Shown piece after piece: positions 17,682-26,348 of a DNA stretch of 64,000 bases. Source of the DNA: Chitinophaga jiangningensis (lineage in GTDB: Bacteria; Bacteroidota; Bacteroidia; Chitinophagales; Chitinophagaceae); the NCBI RefSeq assembly GCF_900142605.1, contig NZ_FRBL01000010.1, positions 1 to 64,000 on the forward strand. The letters are read 5' to 3'. The notes under the pieces are model-generated. The model ran no database searches, was not told the origin of the DNA, and worked only from the letters and a program-made list of their open reading frames with translations. Every line of letters starts with the position of its first letter. Position 1 is the stretch's first letter. A program made the translations under genes and the position numbers.

Positions 17682-20600
17682 TTATTTCTTTTTGCTATAA
17701 ACCGAAGGGAGTTCGTTGAATTCCATCTTAAAGTACTTGGTGAAGTATTTCGGGTTGTTGAAACCTACTTCGTAGGCCACCTCGGCTACCGTCAGCTGAC
17801 TTTTTTCCAGCAGTTGGGCGGCCCGTTTTAAGCGGATGCTCCGGATAAATTCTATGGGTGATTTACCGGTGATGGACAATATTTTCTTGTAAGCGGATAC
17901 GCGACTCATGAAAAGTGCGCGACTCAACTCCTCTACCGAGAAGTCGGGGTTGGAGATATTTTTTTCTACGATCGCGATCGCCTGCTGGATAAATTGCTCG
18001 TCGGCCGATGAAATTTCAATTTCACTCGGGTGGGCATCAAAATGCTGCTGGAAGGTTTTGCGGAGCGATTGCTGCTGCTGTACAATATTGCGGATTTTGG
18101 ACAACAGCATTTCGAAGTTAAACGGCTTGGTCACATAATCGGTAGCACCGGTTTCGAGGGCTTCCAGCTGCTGCGCTTCTTCGGCCCTGGCCGTAAGCAG
18201 TATGACAGGCAGGTGATTGGTTTTGGCGCTGCCTCGTATTTTTTTGCAAAGTTCCAGCCCATCCATCTGCGGCATGGCGATGTCGCTTACGATCAGCTGC
18301 GGCTGATAGGTTTGCAGCAGCTTCCAGGCAGCCTGGCCGTTTTCGGCTTCCTCCACATGGTAGTACTGGCTCAGGTTATCCTTTAAGTAAAAACGAAAAT
18401 CTTCGTTGTCCTCCACCAGCAATATTTTTGGCAGGTCTTTTTGTTGGGTTGGGGGAGATCCGGGTGCCGCCTCCGGCAAAGTGCGCACCTGGGTGCTTAC
18501 AGTACCGGCTATAGCAGTGTCGGACTGTACTGGCAGTGTGACCGTAAAGCAACTACCCATTTCAGGGGCACTATCCACCACAATGGTGCCGCCGTGCATC
18601 TTCACAAACTCACGGGTAATGCTGAGGCCTATGCCGCTGCCCTGGTTCATCACGGTTCCGGCTACATCATGCTGGAAGAAACGCTCGAAAATGTGCGCCT
18701 GCTTTTCCAGCGGTATACCGATGCCATTGTCTTTTATCAGCAGTTGCACCTGCTCCTGCGAAGCGTCGTATTGAATCTCCACCGCTATTTTGCCATATTC
18801 AGGTGTGAACTTGAAGGCGTTGGACAGCAGGTTGAAAATGATTTTTTCGATTTTATCGGCGTCGTAGCTCATCGGGAGCGACTGCACATTACTATGAAAA
18901 TCCAGCTGTATATGTTTTTTCTCGGAGAGATCAGAGAACCCGTGGGTCAGCTCTTCCACGAATGCGGCGAGGTCGCCGGGAGTAGCATGCAACTTGATTT
19001 GTTCTACTTCCAGTTTACGGAAATCGAGCAACTGGTTTACGAGGTTGAGGAGGCGGCGGGCATTGCGTTGCATGAGTTGCAGCTGTCCGTTGAGTTGTTT
19101 GTCGCTGCCCATGCTGATCAGCCGCTCCAGCGGTGTGATGATCAAACTCAGTGGTGTTCTGAATTCATGACTCACGTTGGTGAAGAAACGAATTTTTAGT
19201 GAGTCCAATTCGTGCATGCGTTCTGCTTCGCGGATCTGCTCTGCTACCCTGAATTTGAGTCGTTCCCTTTCCAGGATAATCCTGCGGGCAAGCACCAGTG
19301 CGCCGATGATCAGCAGGGCATATAGCAGGAATGCCGGCCATGTTTTCCAGAATGGTGGCAGGATGCGGATGTGCAGGGTGGCGCCGGTGTCGTTCCAGAT
19401 ACCGTCGTTGTTGGAGGCCTTTACCCGGAAGGTGTAATCGCCCGGGTCCAGGTTGGTGAAGGTGGCTTTTCGCTGGGTGCCGTCGGTATACAACCAGTTG
19501 TTGTTAAAGCCTTCCAGCATATATGCGTAGCGGTTTTTCTCCGGGTGGAAATAATTCAGCGCGGCAAATTCAATGGAAAACATGTTCTGATTATGGCGCA
19601 GCGTAATGGATTTGGTCATGGGGATGGCTACGTCCAGAATGGTGCGCCCCTGCAGTTGCTGCCCGGGTTCTATGCGTTGGTTGAACACCTGGAAATCGGT
19701 GAGCACTACCGGTGGTATGTTTTTATTTAGAATAATCTGGTCCGGGTAAAAGAGATTGAAACCGTTGCCACCACCAAATATCAGCTCTCCTTTGCTGGTG
19801 CGGAGGGCGGCGTTTTCATTAAACTCTCTGCCTTGTAGGCCATCGGCTTCATCATAATTCTTGAAGGTATACACGCCGCTTTTCTCCTGCATATTCGCCA
19901 GGCCGTTGGGGGTACTCATCCAAAGGCCGCTGTGGTCATCTTCCAGGATATTCAGAATGGTATTACTGGGCAGCCCGTCTTCTTTACGGAAGTTCCGGAA
20001 GGTGCCGGGAGCCGGATCAAACAGGCTTAAACCGTCGCGGGTGCCTGCCCACAGGCGTTTGTGGCTGTCTTCAAACAGGCATACGACGTTATTATGACTG
20101 ATACTTCCTGGCTTGTTGCTGCTGTTAAACCGGGTAGCAGTGCCGGTGGCCGGGTTGTAGGAGGTGAGGCCTTCGCTGCTGCCTACCCATATCTGTCCGT
20201 TATGATCTTCCAGCAGTGCGGATACGTAGCGGTAAGTAAATATCTTATTCATGCGCCGGAACTTACCGGTAGCGGGGTTAAAGATGTTTACACCCCCGTT
20301 GAGGGTGCCTACCCACAGCTGGTGCTGGTGGTCTTCCATTAGTTCCCACACGCTGTTATCGCTGATGGACGTAGTGTCGGCCGGGTTATGTTTATAATGC
20401 ACGAAACCGTTGCCGGTAAAGCGATCCAGCCCGCCGAAGTAGGTGCCTGCCCAGAGCTGCCCCTGGTGGTCGATCAGCAGGCTCACTACCACATTGCCCG
20501 AAATGCTGGCTGGGTTGGCGGGATCATGCCTGTATTGCCTGAAGGTATTATTGGTACGATCGAAGTAGATCAGTCCGCCGCCGTTGGTGCCGATCCAGAG

Positions 20601-21752
20601 GTTGCCTTTGGCATCTTCCACAAATCGGTTCACGTCATCAAAGGGCAAACTGTTACGGTTATACGCCTGGTATTGAAACAGGGGAAATTTCACCATGTTT
20701 TCATGGTAGTAATTCAACCCTTTTTTGAAGGTCCCGATCCAGATGATCCCGCTGTTGTCGCGGTACAGCGTGGTAATACTGTTTTGACTGAGGCTGCGCT
20801 GGTCATCTGCAATATTTTCGATGTACTGTACTGTTTTGTTTCTTTTGCTGATGATATTAATTCCACCGTGATCGGTGCCTATCCACACTTCCCCGGGGTT
20901 GCCGGGTACAATGCCTCTAACGATATTATTATTCAGGGAGATGCCGGGTGACGTTTGGCTGATGTGCGTCCATTTATCCGCGGAGGTTTCATAGTACCAT
21001 ACGCCGTTGTCGTCTTTGTCGCCATAGGCCCAGAGGTCTCCGTCGGTATCCAGGCATAGCGTGTAGCCGCCACCGTTTTGCTGCTGCAGGGTGGTATTCC
21101 GTTTCAAAACCTTACCGGTGGCGGCATCCAGCATTTCGAGGGTGCCATTGGTATGAATGATCCAGTAATGCCCTTTGTGGTCGGCTACCAGGTCGGCCAC
21201 GGAGGCGGTGGCGATGCTGCCGGGTTTGTTCTTTTCCGGGAGCAGGTGTATGGTGGGTTTACCGGTTTGAGTCAGGTAGATGCCATTGCTGTCTTTCAGG
21301 AAAATGAAGCGTTCTTTATCGCGGATCACGTCGCTGACGGTGCCGGAGGGGATGCCCAGTTGCCGGAGCAGCCGTTCAGGATGATGATCAAATTTATTGG
21401 TGGCGGGGCTGTAGAGGTCAATGCCGTTGCGGGTAAACAGCCAGAGGGTGTTCCCTGGTCCCGGTTGAATTTTTTCGATGGTATTATCCGAGAGGGTGGT
21501 CGTATCTCTTGCGTCGTGCTGGAAGCTGCGAAAGTTGTACCCGTCGTAGCGGTTCAGCCCTGATACGGTACCTATCCACATAAACCCGCTGCTGTCTTTA
21601 TACAGGCAGTTAACCTGGTTGTGGAGCAGGCCATCGTTATTATCGATGTGGCTGAATTGGTAATGTAGTGTTTGCGCCCGCAGGGCTGCTGCGTGCAGTA
21701 GTATAACTATAATGGATACGAGTAGCATTTTTACGGAAGTCCACTTCCTCAT
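17682..21752 (-). CDS. Hybrid two-component system regulator (HTCS) of the polysaccharide locus
   Basis: A 1356-residue one-protein two-component system. In order: signal or anchor helix (MLLVSIIVILLHAAALRAQ); about fourteen two-component-propeller repeats (LYKDSSGFMWIGTVSGLNRYDG and many HDGLWAGT-like motifs); a Y_Y_Y domain; a membrane helix (FLLYALLIIGALVLARRI); a HisKA domain with His862 in SHEFRTPLSL; HATPase_c (NLLSNAFKFTP, GIGLSITREF); a receiver with Asp1157 in IVSDIAMPQMDG; and an AraC-type HTH at the C-terminus (VAEVAYEVGFNNPKYFTKYFK). The periplasmic propeller pair senses an oligosaccharide and the AraC domain activates the adjoining locus. The start MRKWTSVK gives a sensible signal; twelve earlier codons are dropped. 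Confidence 0.95.
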   Translation of the reverse strand: MRKWTSVKMLLVSIIVILLHAAALRAQTLHYQFSHIDNNDGLLHNQVNCLYKDSSGFMWIGTVSGLNRYDGYNFRSFQHDARDTTTLSDNTIEKIQPGPGNTLWLFTRNGIDLYSPATNKFDHHPERLLRQLGIPSGTVSDVIRDKERFIFLKDSNGIYLTQTGKPTIHLLPEKNKPGSIATASVADLVADHKGHYWIIHTNGTLEMLDAATGKVLKRNTTLQQQNGGGYTLCLDTDGDLWAYGDKDDNGVWYYETSADKWTHISQTSPGISLNNNIVRGIVPGNPGEVWIGTDHGGINIISKRNKTVQYIENIADDQRSLSQNSITTLYRDNSGIIWIGTFKKGLNYYHENMVKFPLFQYQAYNRNSLPFDDVNRFVEDAKGNLWIGTNGGGLIYFDRTNNTFRQYRHDPANPASISGNVVVSLLIDHQGQLWAGTYFGGLDRFTGNGFVHYKHNPADTTSISDNSVWELMEDHQHQLWVGTLNGGVNIFNPATGKFRRMNKIFTYRYVSALLEDHNGQIWVGSSEGLTSYNPATGTATRFNSSNKPGSISHNNVVCLFEDSHKRLWAGTRDGLSLFDPAPGTFRNFRKEDGLPSNTILNILEDDHSGLWMSTPNGLANMQEKSGVYTFKNYDEADGLQGREFNENAALRTSKGELIFGGGNGFNLFYPDQIILNKNIPPVVLTDFQVFNQRIEPGQQLQGRTILDVAIPMTKSITLRHNQNMFSIEFAALNYFHPEKNRYAYMLEGFNNNWLYTDGTQRKATFTNLDPGDYTFRVKASNNDGIWNDTGATLHIRILPPFWKTWPAFLLYALLIIGALVLARRIILERERLKFRVAEQIREAERMHELDSLKIRFFTNVSHEFRTPLSLIITPLERLISMGSDKQLNGQLQLMQRNARRLLNLVNQLLDFRKLEVEQIKLHATPGDLAAFVEELTHGFSDLSEKKHIQLDFHSNVQSLPMSYDADKIEKIIFNLLSNAFKFTPEYGKIAVEIQYDASQEQVQLLIKDNGIGIPLEKQAHIFERFFQHDVAGTVMNQGSGIGLSITREFVKMHGGTIVVDSAPEMGSCFTVTLPVQSDTAIAGTVSTQVRTLPEAAPGSPPTQQKDLPKILLVEDNEDFRFYLKDNLSQYYHVEEAENGQAAWKLLQTYQPQLIVSDIAMPQMDGLELCKKIRGSAKTNHLPVILLTARAEEAQQLEALETGATDYVTKPFNFEMLLSKIRNIVQQQQSLRKTFQQHFDAHPSEIEISSADEQFIQQAIAIVEKNISNPDFSVEELSRALFMSRVSAYKKILSITGKSPIEFIRSIRLKRAAQLLEKSQLTVAEVAYEVGFNNPKYFTKYFKMEFNELPSVYSKKK

Positions 21753-21806
21753 GATCACACTGCTTTGGTTGACATAACGTAGCGGCAATATAGTTATACT
21801 ACGGCT

Positions 21807-21840
21807 AAAAAAAGAGAAAGGTCGAAAGAATTCGACCTTT
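21807..21840 (-). terminator. Intrinsic terminator of candidate ncRNA
   Basis: On the minus strand AAAGGTCGAA, a TTCT loop and TTCGACCTTT form a perfect 10-bp stem followed by CTC and seven T. There is no protein gene upstream on this strand, so it must end either a small RNA or an attenuated leader of the regulator gene. Confidence 0.65.
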
Positions 21841-21948
21841 ATTGCTAAAATTCCACGTTATGGCACTCAGGTCCATAAAATCTTAAATATTTTTTCGCTA
21901 TATATACTGCAAGGGCCATCTCTGGCTGCTTACAGGTAACAGTAATTA

Positions 21949-21963
21949 TTGTCAATCTGACAA
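21949..21963. repeat. Inverted repeat TTGTCA-N3-TGACAA
   Basis: A perfect 6-bp inverted repeat with a 3-nt spacer inside the candidate ncRNA. It may be an alternative hairpin of that RNA or a protein-binding site. Confidence 0.4.
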
Positions 21964-22008
21964 ATTATCCTTAGAAAGATTTATAATTTGCCCTATTTTA
22001 GCTCTTCA

Positions 22009-22039
22009 CAAATGTAGCTCATGCTAAACCGAATGTCAA
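22009..22039 (-). promoter_or_regulatory. Bacteroidota-type promoter for candidate ncRNA
   Basis: On the minus strand TTG (22037-22039) is separated by 20 nt from TACATTTG (22009-22016), an exact TAnnTTTG box. This is the canonical housekeeping promoter spacing of Bacteroidota. The predicted start falls at about 22004. Confidence 0.6.
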
Positions 22040-22086
22040 GTATTAGCAGGTTTATTTTTGCAGATTTTGCAAGTATTTTAGCTTGA

Positions 22087-22094
22087 TAAGTTTG
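22087..22094 (+). promoter_or_regulatory. Possible -7 box ahead of plus-strand gene
   Basis: TAAGTTTG fits TAnnTTTG, and TTTG lies 17 nt upstream (22066-22069), somewhat close. A second exact box, TATTTTTG, is at 22053-22060 without a -33 partner. Either could drive the gene at 22500 through a leader of about 400 nt that holds three palindromes and a dispersed repeat. Confidence 0.3.
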
Positions 22095-22263
22095 TGTTCA
22101 GAGGGTACTTCCGGACCTCCCGGTGCCACCGGCTAAACTCCGACAAAAGTAATAGTTTGAAAGTTGCTAACTGTCCCGGACTGTAAGCCTGGGGAAAATA
22201 AGGGTGTTGCTGATTCCGCAGACATCGTCCAAATCGCGATAGGACAAAAGTCAATCCGCGGGC

Positions 22264-22307
22264 CAGGGCCGCAGGCCCTGATTTCCCACCGCTGCCGCAG
22301 GCAGCGG
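22264..22307. repeat. Two GCA-loop palindromes
   Basis: CAGGGCC, GCA, GGCCCTG at 22264-22280 (7-bp stem) and CCGCTGCC, GCA, GGCAGCGG at 22289-22307 (8-bp stem). Both are perfect and both have a C(GCA)G loop, the GNA class that also includes the GAA palindromes elsewhere in the window. Confidence 0.75.
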
Positions 22308-22320
22308 AAAATCCGCAAAA

Positions 22321-22378
22321 CAACATAACATAAGCCTTAGCTGCTTACCTGCTTATGCTGCTCTGCGTGAAAAAAAGT
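22321..22378 (+). repeat. Dispersed intergenic element copy
   Basis: About 58 bp matching 40224-40281 at roughly nine positions in ten (core CCTTAGCTGCTTACCTGC, then TTATGCTGCT and TGCG, followed by a run of A). A GCA-loop palindrome precedes it and a GAA-loop palindrome follows. No coding potential is apparent. Confidence 0.7.
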
Positions 22379-22387
22379 CCGCGATAA

Positions 22388-22404
22388 AAGGGCCGAAGGC
22401 CCTT
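22388..22404. repeat. GAA-loop palindrome
   Basis: AAGGGCC, GAA, GGCCCTT: a perfect 7-bp stem, 10 nt after the dispersed element. On the minus strand a run of seven T lies about 10 nt beyond the stem, like the arrangement at 333-349. Confidence 0.65.
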
Positions 22405-22499
22405 CCGCTGGAAAAAATACTATCACTCATTGCGAAAAAAGTTGCGGGATAAAGTCCACGCAACCACTAATATTGTAATCGACTAAAGACTAATAGAAA

Positions 22500-23321
22500 A
22501 TGCCACGTTCACGAATTTTCCGCGGAGTACTCTCCCTAATGCTGATGGCCATGAGCGCGCCCGCCTGGGCACAGCAATCACCCACAAAAGAGGTGAAAGT
22601 TACGCTCGACTACTTCTTTAACCACGAATACAAAAAAGATAAGGCCGGCAACACCATCCGCTGGCATTACACCTGGGAAGAGCAGGAGTATGGCGGTTTC
22701 TCCCTCTGGGGGCACATCTTTGACTCACTAGGAGCCAAACGTGATACCCTGGCAGTGGCACCGTCCGCCGCCACCCTTAAAGGCACCGGCATTTATATTA
22801 TAGTTGACCCTGATACAGAGAAGGAAACTGCATCTCCCAACTACATGAATGATACCTACGCGAAAGCGATTTATAACTGGGTGAAAGCCGGTGGAGTACT
22901 GGTATTGCTGCAAAACGACTCCCTGAACTCGGAGTTTACCAACTTCAATAAGCTCTCCGATCGCTTCGGTATCCACTTCAACGGGGATTCTAAAAACCGC
23001 GTGCAGGGCCGCAACTTTGAACAGGGCGCCGTATTTTTCCCGCCCAACCACGAAATCTTCGCGAATGTGAAAAAAGCATATATCAAGGAAGTTTCCACCC
23101 TCACCCTCAAAGCACCAGCCAGAGCGGTACATAAGGATGCGGATAATAACATCCTCATGGCCGTAGCCAAAGTAGGCAAGGGTACCGTATTCGCCGTGGG
23201 AGATCCCTGGTTTTATAATGAGTATACGGATGGGAAAAAGCTGCCTGCTGAGTTTCAGAACTACAGCGCCGCCGCCGACCTGGCCGTATGGCTGCTGAAA
23301 CAGGTGCCGGCAAAAAAATAA
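22500..23321 (+). CDS. Exported DUF4350/ThuA-like protein, function unknown
   Basis: A 273-residue exported protein with signal MPRSRIFRGVLSLMLMAMSAPAWAQ. The body looks like the class I glutamine-amidotransferase-like fold of DUF4350 and ThuA proteins: YFFNHEYKKD at the start, GIYIIVDPDTEKE at the end of a strand, YNWVKAGGVLVLLQNDSLNSEF, RFGIHFNGDS, and GKGTVFAVGDPWFYNEY. No catalytic Cys is placed as in true amidotransferases. Domains of this kind occur in Bacteroidota next to or fused with unsaturated rhamnogalacturonyl hydrolases, but no such enzyme lies nearby. Its stop codon directly abuts that of queG on the other strand. Confidence 0.6.
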   Translation: MPRSRIFRGVLSLMLMAMSAPAWAQQSPTKEVKVTLDYFFNHEYKKDKAGNTIRWHYTWEEQEYGGFSLWGHIFDSLGAKRDTLAVAPSAATLKGTGIYIIVDPDTEKETASPNYMNDTYAKAIYNWVKAGGVLVLLQNDSLNSEFTNFNKLSDRFGIHFNGDSKNRVQGRNFEQGAVFFPPNHEIFANVKKAYIKEVSTLTLKAPARAVHKDADNNILMAVAKVGKGTVFAVGDPWFYNEYTDGKKLPAEFQNYSAAADLAVWLLKQVPAKK

Positions 23322-24239
23322 TTACTTCCGCTCCAAAAAATGCAGGTTGCGGCGTATGCCCGCATATTTGCTGCGCTTGAGCGGCGAATGACGGAAGATG
23401 GTCTTAAACGCCTCTTCCGTCATTTCTTCCCAGTCGCTGGTAGAAAAATTCAGAATAGCAGGTATAGGCGTAAAAGCCACTTCAGTATTGGGTTTGGAAA
23501 AACGGTTCCAGGGGCATACATCCTGGCAGGTATCACAGCCAAACATCCAGTTATCAAAGCTGCCCTGCATCTTCTCCGGGATCAGCTGATCCTTCAGTTC
23601 AATGGTAAAATAAGAAATACAGCGACTCCCATCCACCACGCCCGGCGATACAATAGCGCCGGTAGGGCAGGCATCCAGGCACCGGGTACAGGTACCGCAG
23701 TAATCGGCCACCGGCCCATCGTACTCCAGTTCAATATCAGTAATAAGCGTAGCTATAAAATAGAAAGACCCGGATTGTTTGTTGATAATGTTCCCGTTCT
23801 TACCCATCCAGCCCAGGCCGCTGCGCCTGGCCCAGCTCCGCTCCAATACCGGCGCGGAATCCACAAATCCCCGGCCCTGCACCGCACCAATCCGCTCCTG
23901 CATCCTGGCCAGCATCGTTTTTAATTTCTCCCGGATCACTTCGTGGTAGTCCGCCCCATAAGCATACTTGGAAACTTTAGGAGCATCCTCCCGCTGCCTT
24001 TCGGAAGGGAAATAGTTGTATAAAAGTGTGATAACGGATTTCGCACCGTCCACCAGCTTGCGTGGGTCAATTCGCTTGTCAAAATGGTTTTCCATGTAAT
24101 GCATACTGCCATGCATTCCCTTTTTCAGCCACTGTTCCAGTCTGCGGGCATCATCATCCAGCTGCACCGCCGCCGAAATGCCACAGTAGTCAAAACCCAG
24201 CTCCCTGGCAAGATCTTTTATATACCTCGTTTGTTCCAC
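23322..24239 (-). CDS. queG: Epoxyqueuosine reductase QueG
   Basis: A 305-residue cytosolic cobalamin-dependent iron-sulfur enzyme that reduces epoxyqueuosine to queuosine in tRNA. It shows the N-terminal DYCGISAAVQLDDDARRLEQWLKKGMHGSMHYMENHFDKR region split over residues 18-55, the RRSGLGWMGKNGNIINKQSGS core, and two 4Fe-4S ferredoxin motifs CGTCTRCLDACPTGAI and CDTCQDVCPWNRF. The length is slightly short for the family, which often carries a C-terminal HEAT-like extension. It converges back to back with the previous gene, sharing no spacer, so no terminator separates them. Confidence 0.93.
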   Translation of the reverse strand: MEQTRYIKDLARELGFDYCGISAAVQLDDDARRLEQWLKKGMHGSMHYMENHFDKRIDPRKLVDGAKSVITLLYNYFPSERQREDAPKVSKYAYGADYHEVIREKLKTMLARMQERIGAVQGRGFVDSAPVLERSWARRSGLGWMGKNGNIINKQSGSFYFIATLITDIELEYDGPVADYCGTCTRCLDACPTGAIVSPGVVDGSRCISYFTIELKDQLIPEKMQGSFDNWMFGCDTCQDVCPWNRFSKPNTEVAFTPIPAILNFSTSDWEEMTEEAFKTIFRHSPLKRSKYAGIRRNLHFLERK

Positions 24240-24298
24240 ACTGCGAAATTACAACTTGTCCTGTGTAATTCCCCGCTGAGCATATTTGAGTATTTTTT

Positions 24299-24306
24299 TA
24301 GCTTTG
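24299..24306 (+). promoter_or_regulatory. -7 box for DUF3857 gene pair
   Basis: TAGCTTTG is an exact TAnnTTTG box 30 nt before the ATG at 24337. A good -33 TTG at the usual spacing is not seen. Confidence 0.5.
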
Positions 24307-24336
24307 CCCGAAATTAATACCTATACCATCTTAATT

Positions 24337-26346
24337 ATGCGCTATCAATCTGTCGCCCTGGCATTCATTGCCAGCTGTTTGTTATCTGTAGCAGCCGTTG
24401 CTCAGGACGGATCTAAAATGAAGTTTGGAAAAGTGGACCCGGCGGAGTTTAACCTGAGCTTCGATAAAGATACCGGCGCACATGCCATCCTGATCTCTGA
24501 AATAGGCAGCTCCTCCTTCGAAACTACCAAAGGGGACCTCGGCGTGGTCTTTCGCGTGCATCGCCGCTATAAAGTTGTAGATAAAGCCGGTTTCGAATAT
24601 GGCGAAGTTTCCATCTCCCTGGATAAAGTAGGCCGCGATATGGAAGAAGTCAGCAAAATCAAAGCTGCCTCCTACAACATGGAAAACGGTAAAATGGTGA
24701 CCAGCACCCTCGATAGTAAAGATATCTTCACTGAAAAGGTGGACGATATGGGCGAAATTAAGAAGTTCGCTATCCCCGGTGTAAAAGTTGGCAGTATCAT
24801 CGAGTACAGCTACACGATCACCTACCCATACTGGCATTTAATACCTGCCTGGAAGTTCCAGCACAGTATACCTACCCTCTGGTCGGAATATACCGTCGGT
24901 ATCCCTGAATTCACCCGCTTTATGCGAGTGGGACAAGGATACATCGATTTTGAAGTGAATTCAAAACGGGATTACAGGGCCTCCTATAATTTCCGCTACG
25001 AGCCACAAGGCGGTGCAGGAGCTTCCCAAAACTACACCATGACGGCCAACGTTACGGAATTCCGCCTCGGTGCCAGAAACGTAATGCCTATACGCCCGGA
25101 AAGTTTTATCACCTCTGTTAACAACTACGTTGCCCAGATCAAGTTCCAGCTGGCTGCCACCAACTTCGACGGGGTAGAAAAAGCCTACTCTAATACCTGG
25201 CCTAAACTGATGGAAGAACTGAATAAAAACCAGGAGTTCGGTGCCGCCATGGAAAAGAATAACAACTTCATGGACAACACCACCAATGATATCATCAAAG
25301 GTGCCACCACCGATGAAGAAAAGGCCAGAAGAATCTTTAACTGGGTTAAAAGCAATGTGGTTTGTACAGACGATCGCGCGCTCGGTACCACGCAGAAACT
25401 GAAAACAACCCTCACCAGTAAAAAAGGTGCAGTATCTGATATCAACCTGCTGCTGGTAGGGCTCCTGCGCCGTGCTAACCTCAACGCATACCCTGTAATC
25501 CTCAGCACCCGTGATCATGGCTACGTAAGTTTCTACCCGCTGCTGTCTTCCTTCAACTACGTAATTGCAGTAGTGGAAATAGACGGACAACAGGTGAAAC
25601 TGGATGCTTCCCACCCGCTGCTGGGCTTCAATAAACTGATGCCGGAAACCTATAACGGTGACGCCAGAGTGGTGGATGGTATCGGTACGGCCATCTCCAT
25701 CTCAGCGGATTCTCTCCGCGAAATCGCTATCACCACCATTTCCATGGAGCGCAACGCCGAAGGGGCATTCGTAGGTAAGTTCCAGAAACGACCTACCTAC
25801 CTGCAATCCTATAATATCCGCAATACCATTAAGGATAAAAAACTTGAAGGGTATAAGGAGTCGCTGCAAAAGGCATTCGGGGAAGAGATTGAAATCTCTA
25901 ACGCTACCGTAGCAGATCTCGATAGTCTCGACGCTTCCGTAATGGTAGATTATGATTTTAAAATGAATAACGCCGGCAATGATGATATCCTGTACATCAA
26001 ACCTATGATGGGAGAGGAGTACAAGCATAATATCTTCAAATCAGAAGAGCGGAAGTTCCCGGTAGAAATGAACGCTGTGATGGATGAAATCTATACCCTG
26101 AACCTCGCCATCCCGGAAGGTTATGTAGTGGATGAACTGCCTAAATCCAGCATGGTGAAGTTCAATGACGATGAAGGTTTCTTCCAGTACCTGATCCAGG
26201 ATGTAGGCGGCCGCATTCAGATGCGCAGCAGGATCAAATTTAACAAGGCTACCTTCCTGCCGGAAGATTACGCCAGCCTGCGTGAGTTCTACGATGTAGT
26301 GGTTAAAAAACAGGCGGAACAAATTGTATTAAAGAAAAAAGCTTAA
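24337..26346 (+). CDS. DUF3857/transglutaminase-like exported protein, catalytic residues replaced
   Basis: A 669-residue exported protein with signal MRYQSVALAFIASCLLSVAAVAQ; 17 upstream codons are rejected. DUF3857 fills about residues 55-230 (AHAILISEIGSSSFETTKGD, YKVVDKAGFEYGEV, IEYSYTITYPYW). A transglutaminase-like core lies near residues 330-430 (ARRIFNWVKSNV, GAVSDINLLLVGLLRRANL, STRDHG, FNYVIAVVEI), followed by a C-terminal beta domain like DUF3858. Compared with the next gene, the catalytic Cys is Val366 and the His is Tyr408, so it is probably not an active transglutaminase. It ends 2 nt before the TTG start of its paralogue, hence one operon. Role unknown. Confidence 0.85.
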   Translation: MRYQSVALAFIASCLLSVAAVAQDGSKMKFGKVDPAEFNLSFDKDTGAHAILISEIGSSSFETTKGDLGVVFRVHRRYKVVDKAGFEYGEVSISLDKVGRDMEEVSKIKAASYNMENGKMVTSTLDSKDIFTEKVDDMGEIKKFAIPGVKVGSIIEYSYTITYPYWHLIPAWKFQHSIPTLWSEYTVGIPEFTRFMRVGQGYIDFEVNSKRDYRASYNFRYEPQGGAGASQNYTMTANVTEFRLGARNVMPIRPESFITSVNNYVAQIKFQLAATNFDGVEKAYSNTWPKLMEELNKNQEFGAAMEKNNNFMDNTTNDIIKGATTDEEKARRIFNWVKSNVVCTDDRALGTTQKLKTTLTSKKGAVSDINLLLVGLLRRANLNAYPVILSTRDHGYVSFYPLLSSFNYVIAVVEIDGQQVKLDASHPLLGFNKLMPETYNGDARVVDGIGTAISISADSLREIAITTISMERNAEGAFVGKFQKRPTYLQSYNIRNTIKDKKLEGYKESLQKAFGEEIEISNATVADLDSLDASVMVDYDFKMNNAGNDDILYIKPMMGEEYKHNIFKSEERKFPVEMNAVMDEIYTLNLAIPEGYVVDELPKSSMVKFNDDEGFFQYLIQDVGGRIQMRSRIKFNKATFLPEDYASLREFYDVVVKKQAEQIVLKKKA

Positions 26347-26348
26347 CC

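Larger units (their letters stand above)
21807..22004 (-). ncRNA. Candidate structured small RNA (about 200 nt)
   Basis: This minus-strand stretch has every mark of an RNA gene. A promoter at 22009-22039 ends just before its 5' end. The 5' bases GCTAAAAT (21995-22002) pair perfectly with ATTTTAGC (21844-21851) to close the molecule, and a hairpin with T-run at 21807-21840 ends it. Inside, CAAATTAT pairs with ATAATTTG around a 14-nt loop, and AGGGC can pair with GCCCT. It has no significant open reading frame. It ends 54 nt before the start of the hybrid regulator gene on the same strand, so it could instead be a regulated leader of that gene. I do not recognise the family. Confidence 0.5.

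Noticed and set aside
22078..22326. 82-codon minus-strand frame between the regulator and the DUF4350-like gene
   Set aside because: It is built from two GCA palindromes and part of a dispersed repeat; composition is not protein-like.
24961..25614. 217-codon frame antisense to the first DUF3857 gene
   Set aside because: A shadow of a well-supported gene; no domain or signal recognised.
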